Below, piece by piece: positions 7,762 to 16,168 of a stretch of DNA of 64,000 nucleotides. Both the position numbers and the translations under genes were made by a program. How positions within the stretch are numbered: the stretch's first letter is position 1; each line of letters opens with the position of its first letter. The notes beneath the pieces are model-generated. The model had not been told where the DNA came from. It did not search any database and saw only the letters and a program-made list of their open reading frames with translations. Source of the stretch: DATLLN01 sp963809205 (GTDB taxonomy: Bacteria > Actinomycetota > Thermoleophilia > Gaiellales > JAICJC01); assembly GCA_963809205.1 (NCBI GenBank), contig CAWEIS010000001.1:1-64000 (forward strand), written 5' to 3'.

Positions 7762-8142
7762 GTGAGTCGACCACCGCTCGATCCGGCGCGAGGAGCGGAA
7801 GCGGCCAGGAAGCTCAAGCGTTTGGGTGTGAAGGGCATCCTCATCCAGGCGGCAGAGCAGGGGTACATCACGCAGGTGGTGTGCAGGATGCCCGAGTGCT
7901 TCTGTCCCGAAGAGCTGGGGGGTGCGTGTTACTTCGAGCCGGCCGAGCAGAACACCGATTGGTCGCCGACCCACGAGCATTTTCCGCGCCCGAAGCGACA
8001 AGGCGGCCACAGAGCCGTCGACAACGCCGTGCTTGCCCACCGCCTCTGCAACAGAATCGACTATTCGATAACCGCTGGCCGGTCACACGCGAGCGATCTC
8101 GAGCGTGTCAGAAAGGCCCGCGAGGCGGCCGCAGGGAATTGA
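7762..8142 (+). CDS. HNH-endonuclease-like protein
   Basis: A 126-residue protein starting at GTG 7762. A helical N-terminus (1-35) is followed by cysteines C41, C46, C48 and C56, then THEHFPRPKRQGG (His71, His73) and a downstream segment with Asn88, His93 and CNR (C96, N97). The order of zinc-like cysteines, a central His-containing turn and a final Asn/His pair resembles compact HNH nuclease folds. Catalytic activity is not assured because the canonical His-Asn-His spacing is imperfect. It is next to a second possible DNA-acting gene and about 1 kb left of the tRNA-Ala-derived repeat. Confidence 0.5.
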   Translation: MSRPPLDPARGAEAARKLKRLGVKGILIQAAEQGYITQVVCRMPECFCPEELGGACYFEPAEQNTDWSPTHEHFPRPKRQGGHRAVDNAVLAHRLCNRIDYSITAGRSHASDLERVRKAREAAAGN

Positions 8143-8221
8143 CGCGTAGGAGAGCTTCGACCCCGCATCTCCCGGCTGTCCGGATGGCCGGCCGGCATCC
8201 GCGGCGTCGGCGGAGCTGCGC

Positions 8222-8923
8222 TTGGAGGTGGTGTTGGAGTCGCGGTCCGAAAACGACGATGCTGATCTGATCGTCGCCGCCTTGCCGCCGCTCCGCGCGC
8301 GGGGCGACGGGTATCGCTACGCCAGCCTGCCGCTATGCATCCTGGACACCGTCTACAACCTGGGTGCCACCTATGTGACGGTCAACAAGCTGATCGGGCG
8401 CTACTGCGAGCGATACCGGCTGCCGCGCTATCGACCGAGCGCTGACGTGCTCCCATCGCGCGAGGAGCAGGCGACCGTCGCGGATCTGATTGAGCAGATC
8501 GAGGAGATCGGCTCCCAGCGGTTTGCGACCGACGTGCTCCAAAACATGCGGCCCACGTCGCCGCACCCGAGCGCGATCCTTCGCTCCGAGGCGGCGCTCC
8601 GAATGGCCCGCGTGCTCGACGCACACGCGATCAAGGTTCTGCAGGACATGGAGGGGCGCAGTGCAGATGCCGAGTTGCGCCGTGCGCTGCGCGCGGTGCC
8701 CGGCCAAGGCCCGGGCACCGGTGTCGCCAACCTGTTCATGCTGGCCGGAGACACCGATCTCATCAAGTTCGACCGCATGGTGAAGCGCTTCCTCGAGCGA
8801 GTCCTCGACCGGCGCGTGAACGCTCGGGACGCGCAGGCGCTGCTGAGCGAGGTCGCAACACGCCTCGGAACGACCGCCGGCGACGTCGACTACGCCATCT
8901 GGGAGTACGAGAGCGGGAGTTGA
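8222..8923 (+). CDS. helix-hairpin-helix (endonuclease III-like fold) protein
   Basis: A 233-residue mostly helical protein. Its C-terminal half contains GPGTGVANLFMLAGDTDLIK, close to the pattern of HhH-GPD DNA glycosylase-fold proteins (a G-x-G turn followed by a Phe/Met-Asp helix). The N-terminal motif LPLCILDTVYNLGATYVTV is also typical of uncharacterised members of this superfamily. The usual iron-sulfur cysteines of EndoIII are absent. TTG at 8222, GTG at 8228 and 8231 and TTG at 8234 could each be the start; a GGAGG at 8225 supports the last. Substrate and activity unknown. Confidence 0.6.
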   Translation: MEVVLESRSENDDADLIVAALPPLRARGDGYRYASLPLCILDTVYNLGATYVTVNKLIGRYCERYRLPRYRPSADVLPSREEQATVADLIEQIEEIGSQRFATDVLQNMRPTSPHPSAILRSEAALRMARVLDAHAIKVLQDMEGRSADAELRRALRAVPGQGPGTGVANLFMLAGDTDLIKFDRMVKRFLERVLDRRVNARDAQALLSEVATRLGTTAGDVDYAIWEYESGS

Positions 8924-8973
8924 GCCGGGTCGCTTGCTGATTTCCGGCCTCCGAGCCGCTGGCCCTGAGACGC

Positions 8974-9047
8974 GGAAGCCCGCTGCTGGAGCGGGCTTCC
9001 GAGAGGTGGAGCGTACCGGGATCGAACCGGTGACCCCCAGCTTGCAA
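8974..9047 (-). other. tRNA-Ala 3'-end remnant with terminator hairpin (left attachment-site-like repeat)
   Basis: Positions 9007-9047 are identical to 21971-22011, the 3' 41 nt of the tRNA-Ala(TGC) gene (T-arm, acceptor strand and part of the anticodon arm). The hairpin 8974-9000 (10-bp stem GGAAGCCCGC/GCGGGCTTCC) matches the tRNA terminator at 21939-21963 apart from a few bases. The copy ends abruptly in the anticodon loop, so it is not a tRNA gene. It has the same orientation as the intact tRNA, as expected for an island inserted at the tRNA 3' end. Confidence 0.8.
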
Positions 9048-9373
9048 GCTGTTGAAGGGGCGGCACGGGACGGCATAGACGGCACGAAACCGGCTCACAG
9101 ATTCAAATCGAAGCGGACGGCATGGGAGGCCTATCCGCCCCAGGCGTCAAGGTGTGCCCGTAGAGTTCCCCCTGAGAATGCTGTCTAGTAAGGCAACACA
9201 TCAAGCTATTCGAGTCGGCACGGACGCCGGTTCGGGGTGGTCGCGGATGTCCAGCTCGGCACCGGTTGCGACGTTGCAGGCGAGCGGGCCACACCGCACT
9301 CCGCCGCACCGGGCTTCGTTCGCCCGCTCCGCCGGTCGATCGACGAGCTCCTCGCGCGGCGCGCAGGATCGGG
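9048..9373. other. non-coding stretch at left island end
   Basis: No convincing gene. Short open frames here arise from the tRNA remnant and have no protein character. The segment 9150-9215 is noticeably more AT-rich than the rest. Confidence 0.4.
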
Positions 9374-9691
9374 CTAGCGGCTCGACTCGGGCAGGCGATA
9401 GGCCGACGGCGGGACGGCGTCGCGGGGAACGACGAGATACGGCTCGAGGACCGCTTGCCGAGTCGCCTCGACGCCGAGCCGGATCGCGGCCTGCCGCGCC
9501 TCGTCGACCGAGTCGGCGTCCCTATACCAAAGCCCGCTCCGTGCGCCGACGATGGAGACCGAGCCTTCCGCCGCCGCGTCGACGCGGACGAGGATCGGCT
9601 GCCGCCGACGTGGGCGAGCTCGAGCCGCGCGCACCGCTGCGAGCAAGCCAGCGATGAGACCTACACCGAGCAGGATTCCAAACAGAGCCAT
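9374..9691 (-). CDS. small membrane-anchored hypothetical protein
   Basis: A 105-residue protein with an N-terminal transmembrane helix (about residues 2-20) followed by an arginine-rich stop-transfer segment and a soluble domain of about 75 residues with LVRVDAAAEG and AYRLPESSR. The ATG at 9691 was chosen over the TTG at 9712 because GAGGATCC lies about 8 nt upstream. No family recognised. Confidence 0.5.
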   Translation of the reverse strand: MALFGILLGVGLIAGLLAAVRAARARPRRRQPILVRVDAAAEGSVSIVGARSGLWYRDADSVDEARQAAIRLGVEATRQAVLEPYLVVPRDAVPPSAYRLPESSR

Positions 9692-10366
9692 ACCACGGAT
9701 CCTCGACCGCAAAGAAACGGAGCTTCATCGCCATTATAGACGAGCACGCACTGATCAGAATGCCCTGAGACTGCGAACGAGTTCGGCCGTCAGGCAAGGA
9801 CCCCAATACCCATCGAGCGCAACCTGGCCGACCCCGCACCCCGTCGCTCGGCGGGTCGCCGCCCGTAGTGATAACGGCGGGCATCCTCCTCGACTGACTC
9901 GATCCACGTCGTCGATCGCGGCGGTCGCGGCGCGTGCGGAGATGCCTAGCCGGGCGGTGGTGCGAACCATCACTCGCCGAGCGCGGTGGCCGGCGTCTCA
10001 TAGGTGCACGACGAGCCGCGGACGCGGAAAAGTCGGGCGGACGGCGGGAGCCGGCGAACGACTCCGCTCACGGGGTCGTCGAGCCCGGTTGGAGCCCCGC
10101 CGTCCTGGCAGGTCGGGCGATAGGGGACGCACCCGACGTGACGAATCGTACATCCTCCCGCCCGGCCCGGAGGGTGACGTGTTATCCGCGCGCGCGGGGG
10201 CCAGGGGCAACGACCGATGGGAGCCTAGGCCTTGGTGGCCGCCCCCGTTTCTCCTGACTCCGACTAGTACTCCGTGTCGTCTCCGCGGGGAAGCCGGATG
10301 GCAACCACGTGAAGCGGTCCTTAGTGGCTGTGCTGCGAATGGGGTACATTCGCCTCCTTCGACCAG

Positions 10367-10440
10367 CCCTATGCGTGCGCGTGTATGGGATCGGGTGACT
10401 GTGCCGGGCTCCCGCACCCCGACTCCAGCGGCGAGAGTCG
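10367..10440 (-). repeat. dispersed island repeat, copy 1
   Basis: Begins CCCTATGCGTGCGCG and continues through GATCGGGTGACTGTGCC and CCCGCACCCCGACTCC. Copy 2 starts 119 bp downstream in the same orientation. The last third diverges from the other copies. See copy 4 for the most complete unit. Confidence 0.6.
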
Positions 10441-10485
10441 GAGGTGCGTGCTGTCCAGGGCCGAGGTTCGACTCGTCCCTGGCGG

Positions 10486-10566
10486 CCCTATGCATGCGCG
10501 CGCGTGGAGGATCGGGTCGACTGTGCCAGGCTCCGCGCCCCGACCCTCCGTTACAGGAGCCGAGCG
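10486..10566 (-). repeat. dispersed island repeat, copy 2
   Basis: Runs from CCCTATGCATGCGCGCGCG through GATCGGGTCGACTGTGCC to ACAGGAGCCGAGCG. It is the reverse complement of the arrangement in copies 3 and 4. It lies just upstream of the transglycosylase gene. Confidence 0.65.
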
Positions 10567-10612
10567 CGCCTGGCAAGGAGGGTGCGGAGCGGGTGACGTC
10601 GAAAGCGACGCG

Positions 10613-11374
10613 ATGACAAGCGGCACGGGGAGTGGTGTACGCCGGCTGGGACACGAGGGGCTGGCGGTTTTGGTGTTTGACGGCGTGCTCGTGCCCGCGC
10701 TGATCGCGGCTGATGAAGGCGTTCGGATCGCGCGGCCTGCGTTGGGCAAGGTGGGTCCCAGTGTTCGCCGATCGCTCCGCTCGCCGAGGACGAGGGCCGC
10801 CGTGACGCTACCGCTGCTGGCACTGAGCCTCGAGCTGGGGCCTGAAGGCCGGCACGCTCAGCCGCGAGGTGAACGTCGCTCACCAGCGAGGAGGATAACG
10901 CAGTGGCCGTATGCCGCCGTGATCGAGAAGCAGGCGGACGCGTATCGGCTCGACCCGGCGCTCGTCGCCGCTGTCATCGAGCAGGAATCGCACTTCGATC
11001 GGCAGGCATACAACCGCCAGAGCGGCGCTCGGGGACTGATGCAGCTGACACCGTTGACGGCACGCGCCCTGGGCGTCACGGATCCGACAAGTCCGCGGGA
11101 ATCGATCTCAGCGGGCTGCCGTTATCTCCGACAGCTACTCAGCCGCTTCCACGGCAGCATCCGACTCGCCCTCGCCGCCTACAACGCAGGCCCGACCGCA
11201 GTCGAACGCGCCCAAGCGGTACCCGCGATCCTCGAAACCCGCGCCTACGTAACGGCAGTCCTTCAACGCTACGCACACTTCCGGCACCCGGCGCACCGAC
11301 CGCCGGAAGAATCGCCACGCCGGCCACCTCGTACAGGTGATCGTCGTCGACGCGTCGGCGGCGGAGCGTCTTGA
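10613..11374 (+). CDS. lytic transglycosylase (SLT family)
   Basis: A 253-residue protein with a soluble lytic transglycosylase domain in its C-terminal half that cleaves the MurNAc-GlcNAc bond of peptidoglycan. The catalytic Glu is in VIEQESHFD, followed by SGARGLMQLTP and the distal LALAAYNAGP, all in standard order. A hydrophobic stretch (AAVTLPLLALSLEL, about 63-76) may be a signal-anchor; a GTG at 10801 would start right there. The last 15 residues read into a trmO remnant, so the C-terminus is probably not original. The ATG at 10613 has only a weak purine tract upstream. Confidence 0.7.
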   Translation: MTSGTGSGVRRLGHEGLAVLVFDGVLVPALIAADEGVRIARPALGKVGPSVRRSLRSPRTRAAVTLPLLALSLELGPEGRHAQPRGERRSPARRITQWPYAAVIEKQADAYRLDPALVAAVIEQESHFDRQAYNRQSGARGLMQLTPLTARALGVTDPTSPRESISAGCRYLRQLLSRFHGSIRLALAAYNAGPTAVERAQAVPAILETRAYVTAVLQRYAHFRHPAHRPPEESPRRPPRTGDRRRRVGGGAS

Positions 11375-11557
11375 TGTCCTCCCTGCACCCCGCGACGATC
11401 GACGCCCGGCGTATTCGCCATCCGCTCGCCCGACCGGCCGAACCCGATCGGCCCGCACGGTGTGACCGTGGATCAGCGGTACGGGTGCCGGCTCCTGGTC
11501 GACGCGCTGGAGGCGATCGACGGCACGCCGATCCTGGATCTCAAGATCGCGATCTGA
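11325..11557 (+). pseudogene. 3' remnant of trmO (TsaA-type tRNA methyltransferase)
   Basis: From about 11405 one frame reads GVFAIRSPDRPNPIG, the hallmark of TrmO (tRNA N6-t6A37 methyltransferase), then LEAIDGTPILDLK and a TGA at 11555-11557. Upstream, in a different frame, HLVQVIVVDASAAERLDVL resembles the preceding part of the fold. The first half of the gene is missing and the frame change is not a +1 insertion, so this is a true relic. It overlaps the end of the transglycosylase. Confidence 0.65.
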
Positions 11558-11633
11558 CGGTTGCCGGCGTCCGCCGCCGAACGCTGCATGGTTGAGCAGA
11601 TCGCCGACGAGGTGTCGCATGCGCCGGATCGCG

Positions 11634-11768
11634 TCAGGAGCGCACGTAGAGCAGCACCGCGAGCACACGCCGCGAGTCGCTGCCGGCAGAGGGCAGCCCC
11701 AGCTTGCCGAAGATGGTCGAGACGTACTTCTCGACCGCGCGCAGCGTGATCACGAGCTTGTCCGTCAG
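11634..11768 (-). pseudogene. C-terminal remnant of a LuxR-type response regulator
   Basis: The minus strand reads VITLRAVEKYVSTIFGKLGL, the second and third helices of a LuxR (GerE) DNA-binding domain, then an ALLYVRS-like end and TGA (11634-11636). The receiver domain and first HTH helix are absent, and the upstream sequence in this frame is unrelated. A truncated relic. Confidence 0.6.
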
Positions 11769-12045
11769 GCGGAGGAGGCAAGGCACCAGTCGGAAGACAG
11801 GCGGCCCGCTCGACCTGCTTCGGCTGGTCGCCCGTGGGGTAGCGGTCGACGACCGCCAGCGTGCTCAGCGCGGCGCGTCGAATGAGTGTGATCGAGCTCG
11901 GCGTTTGCCCGCCAATCGGCATTCGGCAGCGCTCGCCAGGCAGCGCAGTGACGACGGCCGATTCAAGCGTAGGAATGATCAGCGACTCGGTCGGCAGGCG
12001 CCGCGCACGCAGCGCAGGAACGAGGCCGCGGACTATCCTGCCCGG

Positions 12046-12549
12046 GTGGGCGAGCAGCACGACGCGGACGCAACCACGCCCGGCAATGCCGCCTGGCACC
12101 GGCAGCTGCACCACACGGGCAGCCACGAACTGAGCGACGACACCGCGCAGACCCCGGGTATGCGCCGCTATGAGGCGATCTCGGGGAAGCGGCACGGGTC
12201 GCGCAAGCTGTGGATGGGTAAGACCGTCGTCGCGCCCGGGATGGCCTCCGGCGACCACCACCACGGCGAAGCCGAGACCGGCATCTACGTCGTCTGTGGC
12301 CACCCGTCCTTCGTGTTCGTCGAGGATGCCGTCGAGCGCCGGATCGAAACCGGCCCAGGCGACTACGTGTACGTGCCGCCCTACGTCCCCCACCGCGAAG
12401 AAAACCCCTCGCCCGACGAGGAGGCCGTCGTGGTGATCGCCCGCACGACTCAGGAGGGGATCGTGGTCAATCTGCCCAGCCTGCGCACCGAGGTGCCGGA
12501 GCTCGACCGGCTGGCCGCCGAACTCGCCGCCCAGTCACACGGCGGCTGA
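12046..12549 (+). CDS. cupin-domain protein
   Basis: A 167-residue single-domain cupin. Motif 1 is SGDHHHGEAETGIYVV with the metal-binding histidines and Glu; motif 2 is GDYVYVPPYVPHRE with the final His. Similar proteins bind a metal and small organic ligands, but the substrate cannot be read from sequence. TATCCT (12033-12038) sits 7 nt before the GTG with no Shine-Dalgarno, suggesting a leaderless mRNA. The preceding 490 bp hold only the trmO and LuxR relics. Confidence 0.75.
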   Translation: MGEQHDADATTPGNAAWHRQLHHTGSHELSDDTAQTPGMRRYEAISGKRHGSRKLWMGKTVVAPGMASGDHHHGEAETGIYVVCGHPSFVFVEDAVERRIETGPGDYVYVPPYVPHREENPSPDEEAVVVIARTTQEGIVVNLPSLRTEVPELDRLAAELAAQSHGG

Positions 12550-13121
12550 CGACGCCTGGCCCACGCCGGCTGCCGCAGCGTCGCCGGTAGTAGTGTGCCC
12601 ATCCCCCCGCTTCGGCTCCTGCAGCGCGTGGTCGGGGTGCGGGTCGCCGGGGAGGTGCGCTCCACACGCGCGCACGCATAGGGCCGCCCGCACGAGGCGA
12701 AGCCGCAGCCCGTATGTACTGCTCTTCGCGGCGGCTCTTCATGAATCACCGAGCGATGGGAGGAAGTCAAAGCAGCGGCTCGAAGCTAGCCGCCTGTGGG
12801 CCGCCGCGGTTCCTCTCAACCAGCAGCTCGGCGGCCCGCAAACCACCTCCCACGCGGCGGAGCAAGCCGCCCGGCCCCTGACCCCAGCCAGGCGGCCCGC
12901 TCCGCCGCTCCGTGGGGCGTAGCTGTCGCCTTCGCCTGGTGATGTCGTGATCGTGCTCCGCCAGGACGCCACGGCGCACCCGGGTGGTGCAACGCTGGCC
13001 GCCGCCGTGCTCTGGCGTCACGCTGAACCCGATCGGCGCGCCGATAGCTCACATCGGCATCCACGTGTCAGCCGTCCTTCAGAGCTACAACAGCGATCTC
13101 TTACCCCTCACCGCACTGACG
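12550..13121. other. non-coding stretch with dispersed repeat copy 3
   Basis: No gene supported. The copy of the dispersed repeat at 12605-12690 is the only structured feature; the remainder (12690-13120) shows no coding character on either strand. Confidence 0.4.
12605..12690 (+). repeat. dispersed island repeat, copy 3
   Basis: Starts CCCCGCTTCGGCTCCTGCAG, continues GGTCGGGGTGCGGG, then after about 25 nt reaches ACACGCGCGCACGCATAG and GGCCGCCC. The order matches copy 4. Confidence 0.65.
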
Positions 13122-14051
13122 CTAGGCGGCGATGCCGAGCTGGCGGCCGAGGGTGGGGCTGGCGGTTCGGGCGGCGCCCAGTGGCGGGTAGCCGAGTGCG
13201 TCTTCGATCGCCCGCAGCAGGTCGTAGTGCGTGAGCGGCTGGCCCAGCACCGACCCCCGCTGGGTGTAGGGCGAGAGTGCGACCATCGGCACATGGTTGT
13301 TGCTGCTGTGGTCGTCCTCGTCCCAGACGACGATCACGGCGACGTCGCCACGGCGGTACTCGGGGCTGGCGGCGATCCGCGTCGCCCAGCGCGCGGCGAA
13401 CCGGTCGCCGCACGGCACGCAGCCGCCATGCTGGTCGTTGGTCACGTTCGGGACGACCAGGGAGAACGCGGGCAGCCGACCCGATCGGATCGCCGCGGCC
13501 AGCCCGCTGGTGGCCTCGTCGAGGGGAATCTGCCGGCTCGCGCACTGTGCGCGCACCTCCGTGTAGTAGGGGGCGGCGGTGTGCCGCACGGCGTACCTGC
13601 CCGCGGTCGTCAGCTGGCAGGGCGTCCGCATCGATTCGGCCCACACGCGCCACGACCCCTTGGCCTCCGAGAACACGCTCGGCCCGTGGTCGAGGCACGC
13701 GCCGCCGGGCGAGCAGTCGGAGTGGACAATGCCGGCGGGAATCCCACCGCTGGTCAGGGCGATGTAGTTGGGCAGGCTGGGATGGGCGACCGCGTGGTAG
13801 TCGGTCGCGTGGGCGCAGACCTGCGACAGCGCCTGCAGCCGTGGCATTGCGTCGAGCACGGACGCGGCGTGGTTCTCCATCATGATCACAACGACGCTGC
13901 GCACGTGTGGCGTCGTCCCCGTCATCCAGCCGCACGCGACGGCCACCGGCGAGTGCACAGTCCCCGACGTCTGGGTGCCGCCGCAGGCAGTCGCGCTCAG
14001 CAGCCCCGCGAGGGCCGCGAGCCCCGCCGCGCGCCACCGCCATGCCCGCAT
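13122..14051 (-). CDS. secreted phosphoesterase (acid phosphatase/phospholipase C superfamily)
   Basis: A 309-residue exported enzyme of the PF04185-type phosphoesterase superfamily, which cleaves phosphomonoesters or phospholipids. The N-terminus is a signal sequence with a Cys at about residue 23 (SATACGG), an imperfect lipobox. The metal-binding core begins SVVVIMMENH (family E-N-H motif), with HPSLPNYIALTSG and, near the C-terminus, VVWDEDDHSSNNHVP. The gene is a paralogue of the one at 14846-15817; a small membrane protein gene lies between them on the same strand. The ATG at 14051 gives the complete signal peptide. Confidence 0.75.
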   Translation of the reverse strand: MRAWRWRAAGLAALAGLLSATACGGTQTSGTVHSPVAVACGWMTGTTPHVRSVVVIMMENHAASVLDAMPRLQALSQVCAHATDYHAVAHPSLPNYIALTSGGIPAGIVHSDCSPGGACLDHGPSVFSEAKGSWRVWAESMRTPCQLTTAGRYAVRHTAAPYYTEVRAQCASRQIPLDEATSGLAAAIRSGRLPAFSLVVPNVTNDQHGGCVPCGDRFAARWATRIAASPEYRRGDVAVIVVWDEDDHSSNNHVPMVALSPYTQRGSVLGQPLTHYDLLRAIEDALGYPPLGAARTASPTLGRQLGIAA

Positions 14052-14284
14052 AGTGGCAGCGTGACGAACGGCCGGGCCCGGGTCAAGCGACAACCCGGAA
14101 TGGCCCGCAATGCGGGTGGCGCCAGTGCGCCGCCGCCCCAGCTTCGACTCGGAGGCCACGACGTCCAAGCGTCGCCGGCATCGAGCACTGCCAGCAGGAT
14201 GAGCCTGCTGGCAATGCTGACGAGCCCCTTTGGAGCCCATCGACCAGTTGGCGACACGAGCGAGCGACGGGATCGCGCACTTAG

Positions 14285-14686
14285 TCATGCCTCGAACCGA
14301 ACGCCGATCGCCATCGCGACGGCCCCGACGGCAGCGATTGCCAACAAGGCAACGGCCACGAGCACGGGCCACCGCCAAGGACGACGTAGCGCGTACGGGC
14401 ATCCGACCACATACACGAGCAGGCCGGTCAGCGGGCCGGCCCACAGCCACGCACCAGTCGGCCCGCCAAGGCCGTAAAAGGCGAACACCGCCAGGAAGTA
14501 CACGACGATCATCGTCCCGGTCACGGTCGCACCGAGCATCGCCAACCGCCGCCGCGCAATACCCGGCCAGATCCAAGGGCCCGCCGCCGTCGTCACGACG
14601 GGAACCAAGAAAACGCCGAACGGGCCGAACGCGAGCGAGTAGACCGGTGAGCCGAGCACGATCACTACCGCGATCCGCCGCTGCAT
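14285..14686 (-). CDS. small polytopic membrane protein
   Basis: A 133-residue protein with about four hydrophobic helices (5-22, 27-42 short, 49-72, 78-95, 104-128) and very few charges. No family recognised. It lies between two phosphoesterase genes of the same orientation but is separated from each by more than 150 bp, so an operon is uncertain. Confidence 0.6.
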   Translation of the reverse strand: MQRRIAVVIVLGSPVYSLAFGPFGVFLVPVVTTAAGPWIWPGIARRRLAMLGATVTGTMIVVYFLAVFAFYGLGGPTGAWLWAGPLTGLLVYVVGCPYALRRPWRWPVLVAVALLAIAAVGAVAMAIGVRFEA

Positions 14687-14735
14687 GGTTCCACTATTTC
14701 GCGCCGACACCCGAACCGCAGTAGACGAAACCCCT

Positions 14736-14821
14736 ACCCGCTTCGGCTCCTGTAGCCGGGGTCGGGGTGCGGAGGTCGTCGCCAGCCTCACGTCCTCGCG
14801 CGCACACGCGCGCATGCATAG
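14736..14821 (+). repeat. dispersed island repeat, copy 4 (most complete)
   Basis: Module A, CCCGCTTCGGCTCCTGTAGC, contains the hairpin CGGCT-cctgt-AGCCG and runs into CGGGGTCGGGGTGCGGAG. After about 25 nt comes module B, CGCGCGCACACGCGCGCATG, ending CATAG. It lies between the 3' end of one gene and the start of another. Confidence 0.65.
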
Positions 14822-14845
14822 CGGCGACTCCGGTTGCAACCATGA

Positions 14846-15817
14846 TTAGGGGATCGGCAGTGGCGTGGCGGTGGCGCCGTTGTTGGGTGCGGTGCCGAGT
14901 GCGAAGGTGTTGTAGAGGCCCGCCTCGAGGCCGTAGTGGTTGTATGCGGTCCCGTCGGTTGATCCGCTGGTGACGCCAGCGCCGAGTTCGAGCATGAGGA
15001 TCCGCTGTGTGCCGGCGCTGCCCTCATCGAACGTGACCAGCACGGTCAGGTCGGGCTGGGCGAGCAGCTGGGGAACCACCACACGCAGCCAGTTGTCGCC
15101 CATCGTGACGGTGTTCGAGCCGCTGTTCGCGCCGTAGAAGGCGGGGCAGGCTTGGCCTGCTGTCGGCAGGGAATGCATGTCGTTGCACTGATTGGGCACG
15201 ATGTAGGAGAAGGCGGGCAGCGCCGCCGGCTGGAACGTGGCGCTGGTCAGCGGCACGTCGTGCTGTGCGCAGGATGCGTTTTGGCGATACTGGTAGGCCG
15301 GATCGTGTCCCCGGCTGTAGAGCGGCTCGGTGCTCCCGGGCACGTTTCCAATCGTCCCCGCGCCACAGTTGCCTGACATCGACTCCTCGAACTCGGTCCA
15401 GGTGACCGACCCGCCGGTGGCATCGATCGCTTGAAAGATGTTCGCGGAGGGTGGGGATTGCCGTGCGGTCAGGCCACTGGTCATCGCAAAGTAGTTGTGG
15501 AGACTGCCGTTGATCACCGCGAAATAGTTGGTGAACAGCCTGCCTTGTGGGATCAGCGAGTTGATGTACGGAGCTTTTGCACTGCCAACGATCTTCGAGT
15601 ATGCCTTGTTCTCCATCACGATCACCGCCACCCTCGACTGCGCCTGCGCCTGCGCCGGTCTCGCAAGCCCCAGCAGTCCGACACCGGCGACGAGCGCCAG
15701 AACACTCAAGCAGCGCACCACCCTCCCCATCCAGCACCCGATCGACTCAACGGGCCTCAACCTCGACCCGACCCGACTGCGCTGACGCATCGCCGCGGCT
15801 CTAGCTTGCATGCTCAT
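14846..15817 (-). CDS. secreted phosphoesterase (acid phosphatase family), second paralogue
   Basis: A 323-residue exported phosphoesterase of the same superfamily as the gene at 13122-14051. A long basic N-terminal region precedes a hydrophobic signal (about 35-55) with an AQAQAQ-type cleavage region. The core starts RVAVIVMENKAYSKI, has SLHNYFAMTSG, and ends with LVTFDEGSAG and a YNHYGLE motif. AAGGGGG lies 8 nt before the ATG at 15817, which fixes the start. A perfect palindrome (15834-15846) sits just upstream. Confidence 0.78.
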   Translation of the reverse strand: MSMQARAAAMRQRSRVGSRLRPVESIGCWMGRVVRCLSVLALVAGVGLLGLARPAQAQAQSRVAVIVMENKAYSKIVGSAKAPYINSLIPQGRLFTNYFAVINGSLHNYFAMTSGLTARQSPPSANIFQAIDATGGSVTWTEFEESMSGNCGAGTIGNVPGSTEPLYSRGHDPAYQYRQNASCAQHDVPLTSATFQPAALPAFSYIVPNQCNDMHSLPTAGQACPAFYGANSGSNTVTMGDNWLRVVVPQLLAQPDLTVLVTFDEGSAGTQRILMLELGAGVTSGSTDGTAYNHYGLEAGLYNTFALGTAPNNGATATPLPIP

Positions 15818-15833
15818 CCATCCCCCTTGTACG

Positions 15834-15846
15834 TTGAACAGTTCAA
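15834..15846. promoter_or_regulatory. 13-bp palindrome upstream of the phosphoesterase gene
   Basis: TTGAAC-A-GTTCAA is a perfect inverted repeat 17 nt before the phosphoesterase start, in an AT-richer patch. It is a candidate operator; the regulator is unknown. Confidence 0.4.
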
Positions 15847-15892
15847 GGCTAGGACCGCCCCGTCCAACCCGGGCGAACGCGTTTGCTTCACG

Positions 15893-16129
15893 TTAGGACG
15901 GAACACCCCCAGCGGCGGGCACATTGTTCAGGTTTCCTAGGTCCTCAACAAGTCCGCGAATCCCAGCGAATTCCGGGCGTGCCGTGTCCTGCAGATGGTG
16001 GACGCGCTCAGACGACGTCAACCACGCGCGCTCGAATGCCGCCGCCCAGACGATGCGAAGGACGTCGAGTCGGCCGCGGTCGTTTCGGGCTAGCTGGCTC
16101 CCGGCCGGATGCCTCGCTCGGTGTGGCAA
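15893..16129 (-). CDS. possible small protein or gene remnant
   Basis: A 78-codon frame whose middle (GRLDVLRIVWAAAFERAWL, then RPEFAGIRGLVEDLGNL) has protein-like composition, while both ends do not. No ribosome-binding site is evident. It may be a relic of a larger gene or chance. The rest of 15847-16168 holds nothing I can support. Confidence 0.2.
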   Translation of the reverse strand: MPHRARHPAGSQLARNDRGRLDVLRIVWAAAFERAWLTSSERVHHLQDTARPEFAGIRGLVEDLGNLNNVPAAGGVPS

Positions 16130-16168
16130 CCGCCGCGCCCGCGAACCGCTCTGATCGCAATCGCCGTG

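Larger units (their letters stand above)
9692..10612. other. long stretch without a confident gene, with two repeat copies
   Basis: Apart from two copies of the dispersed repeat (10367-10440 and 10486-10566) I see no gene here. A minus-strand segment near 9860-9980 reads AAIDDVDRVSRGG, faintly like the linker of a LuxR-type response regulator, too little to call. Confidence 0.35.

Noticed and set aside
8934..9188. open frame reading EVERTGIEPVTPSLQ across the left tRNA remnant
   Set aside because: This peptide is what the tRNA T-arm and acceptor encode; it is a well-known spurious frame over tRNA genes.
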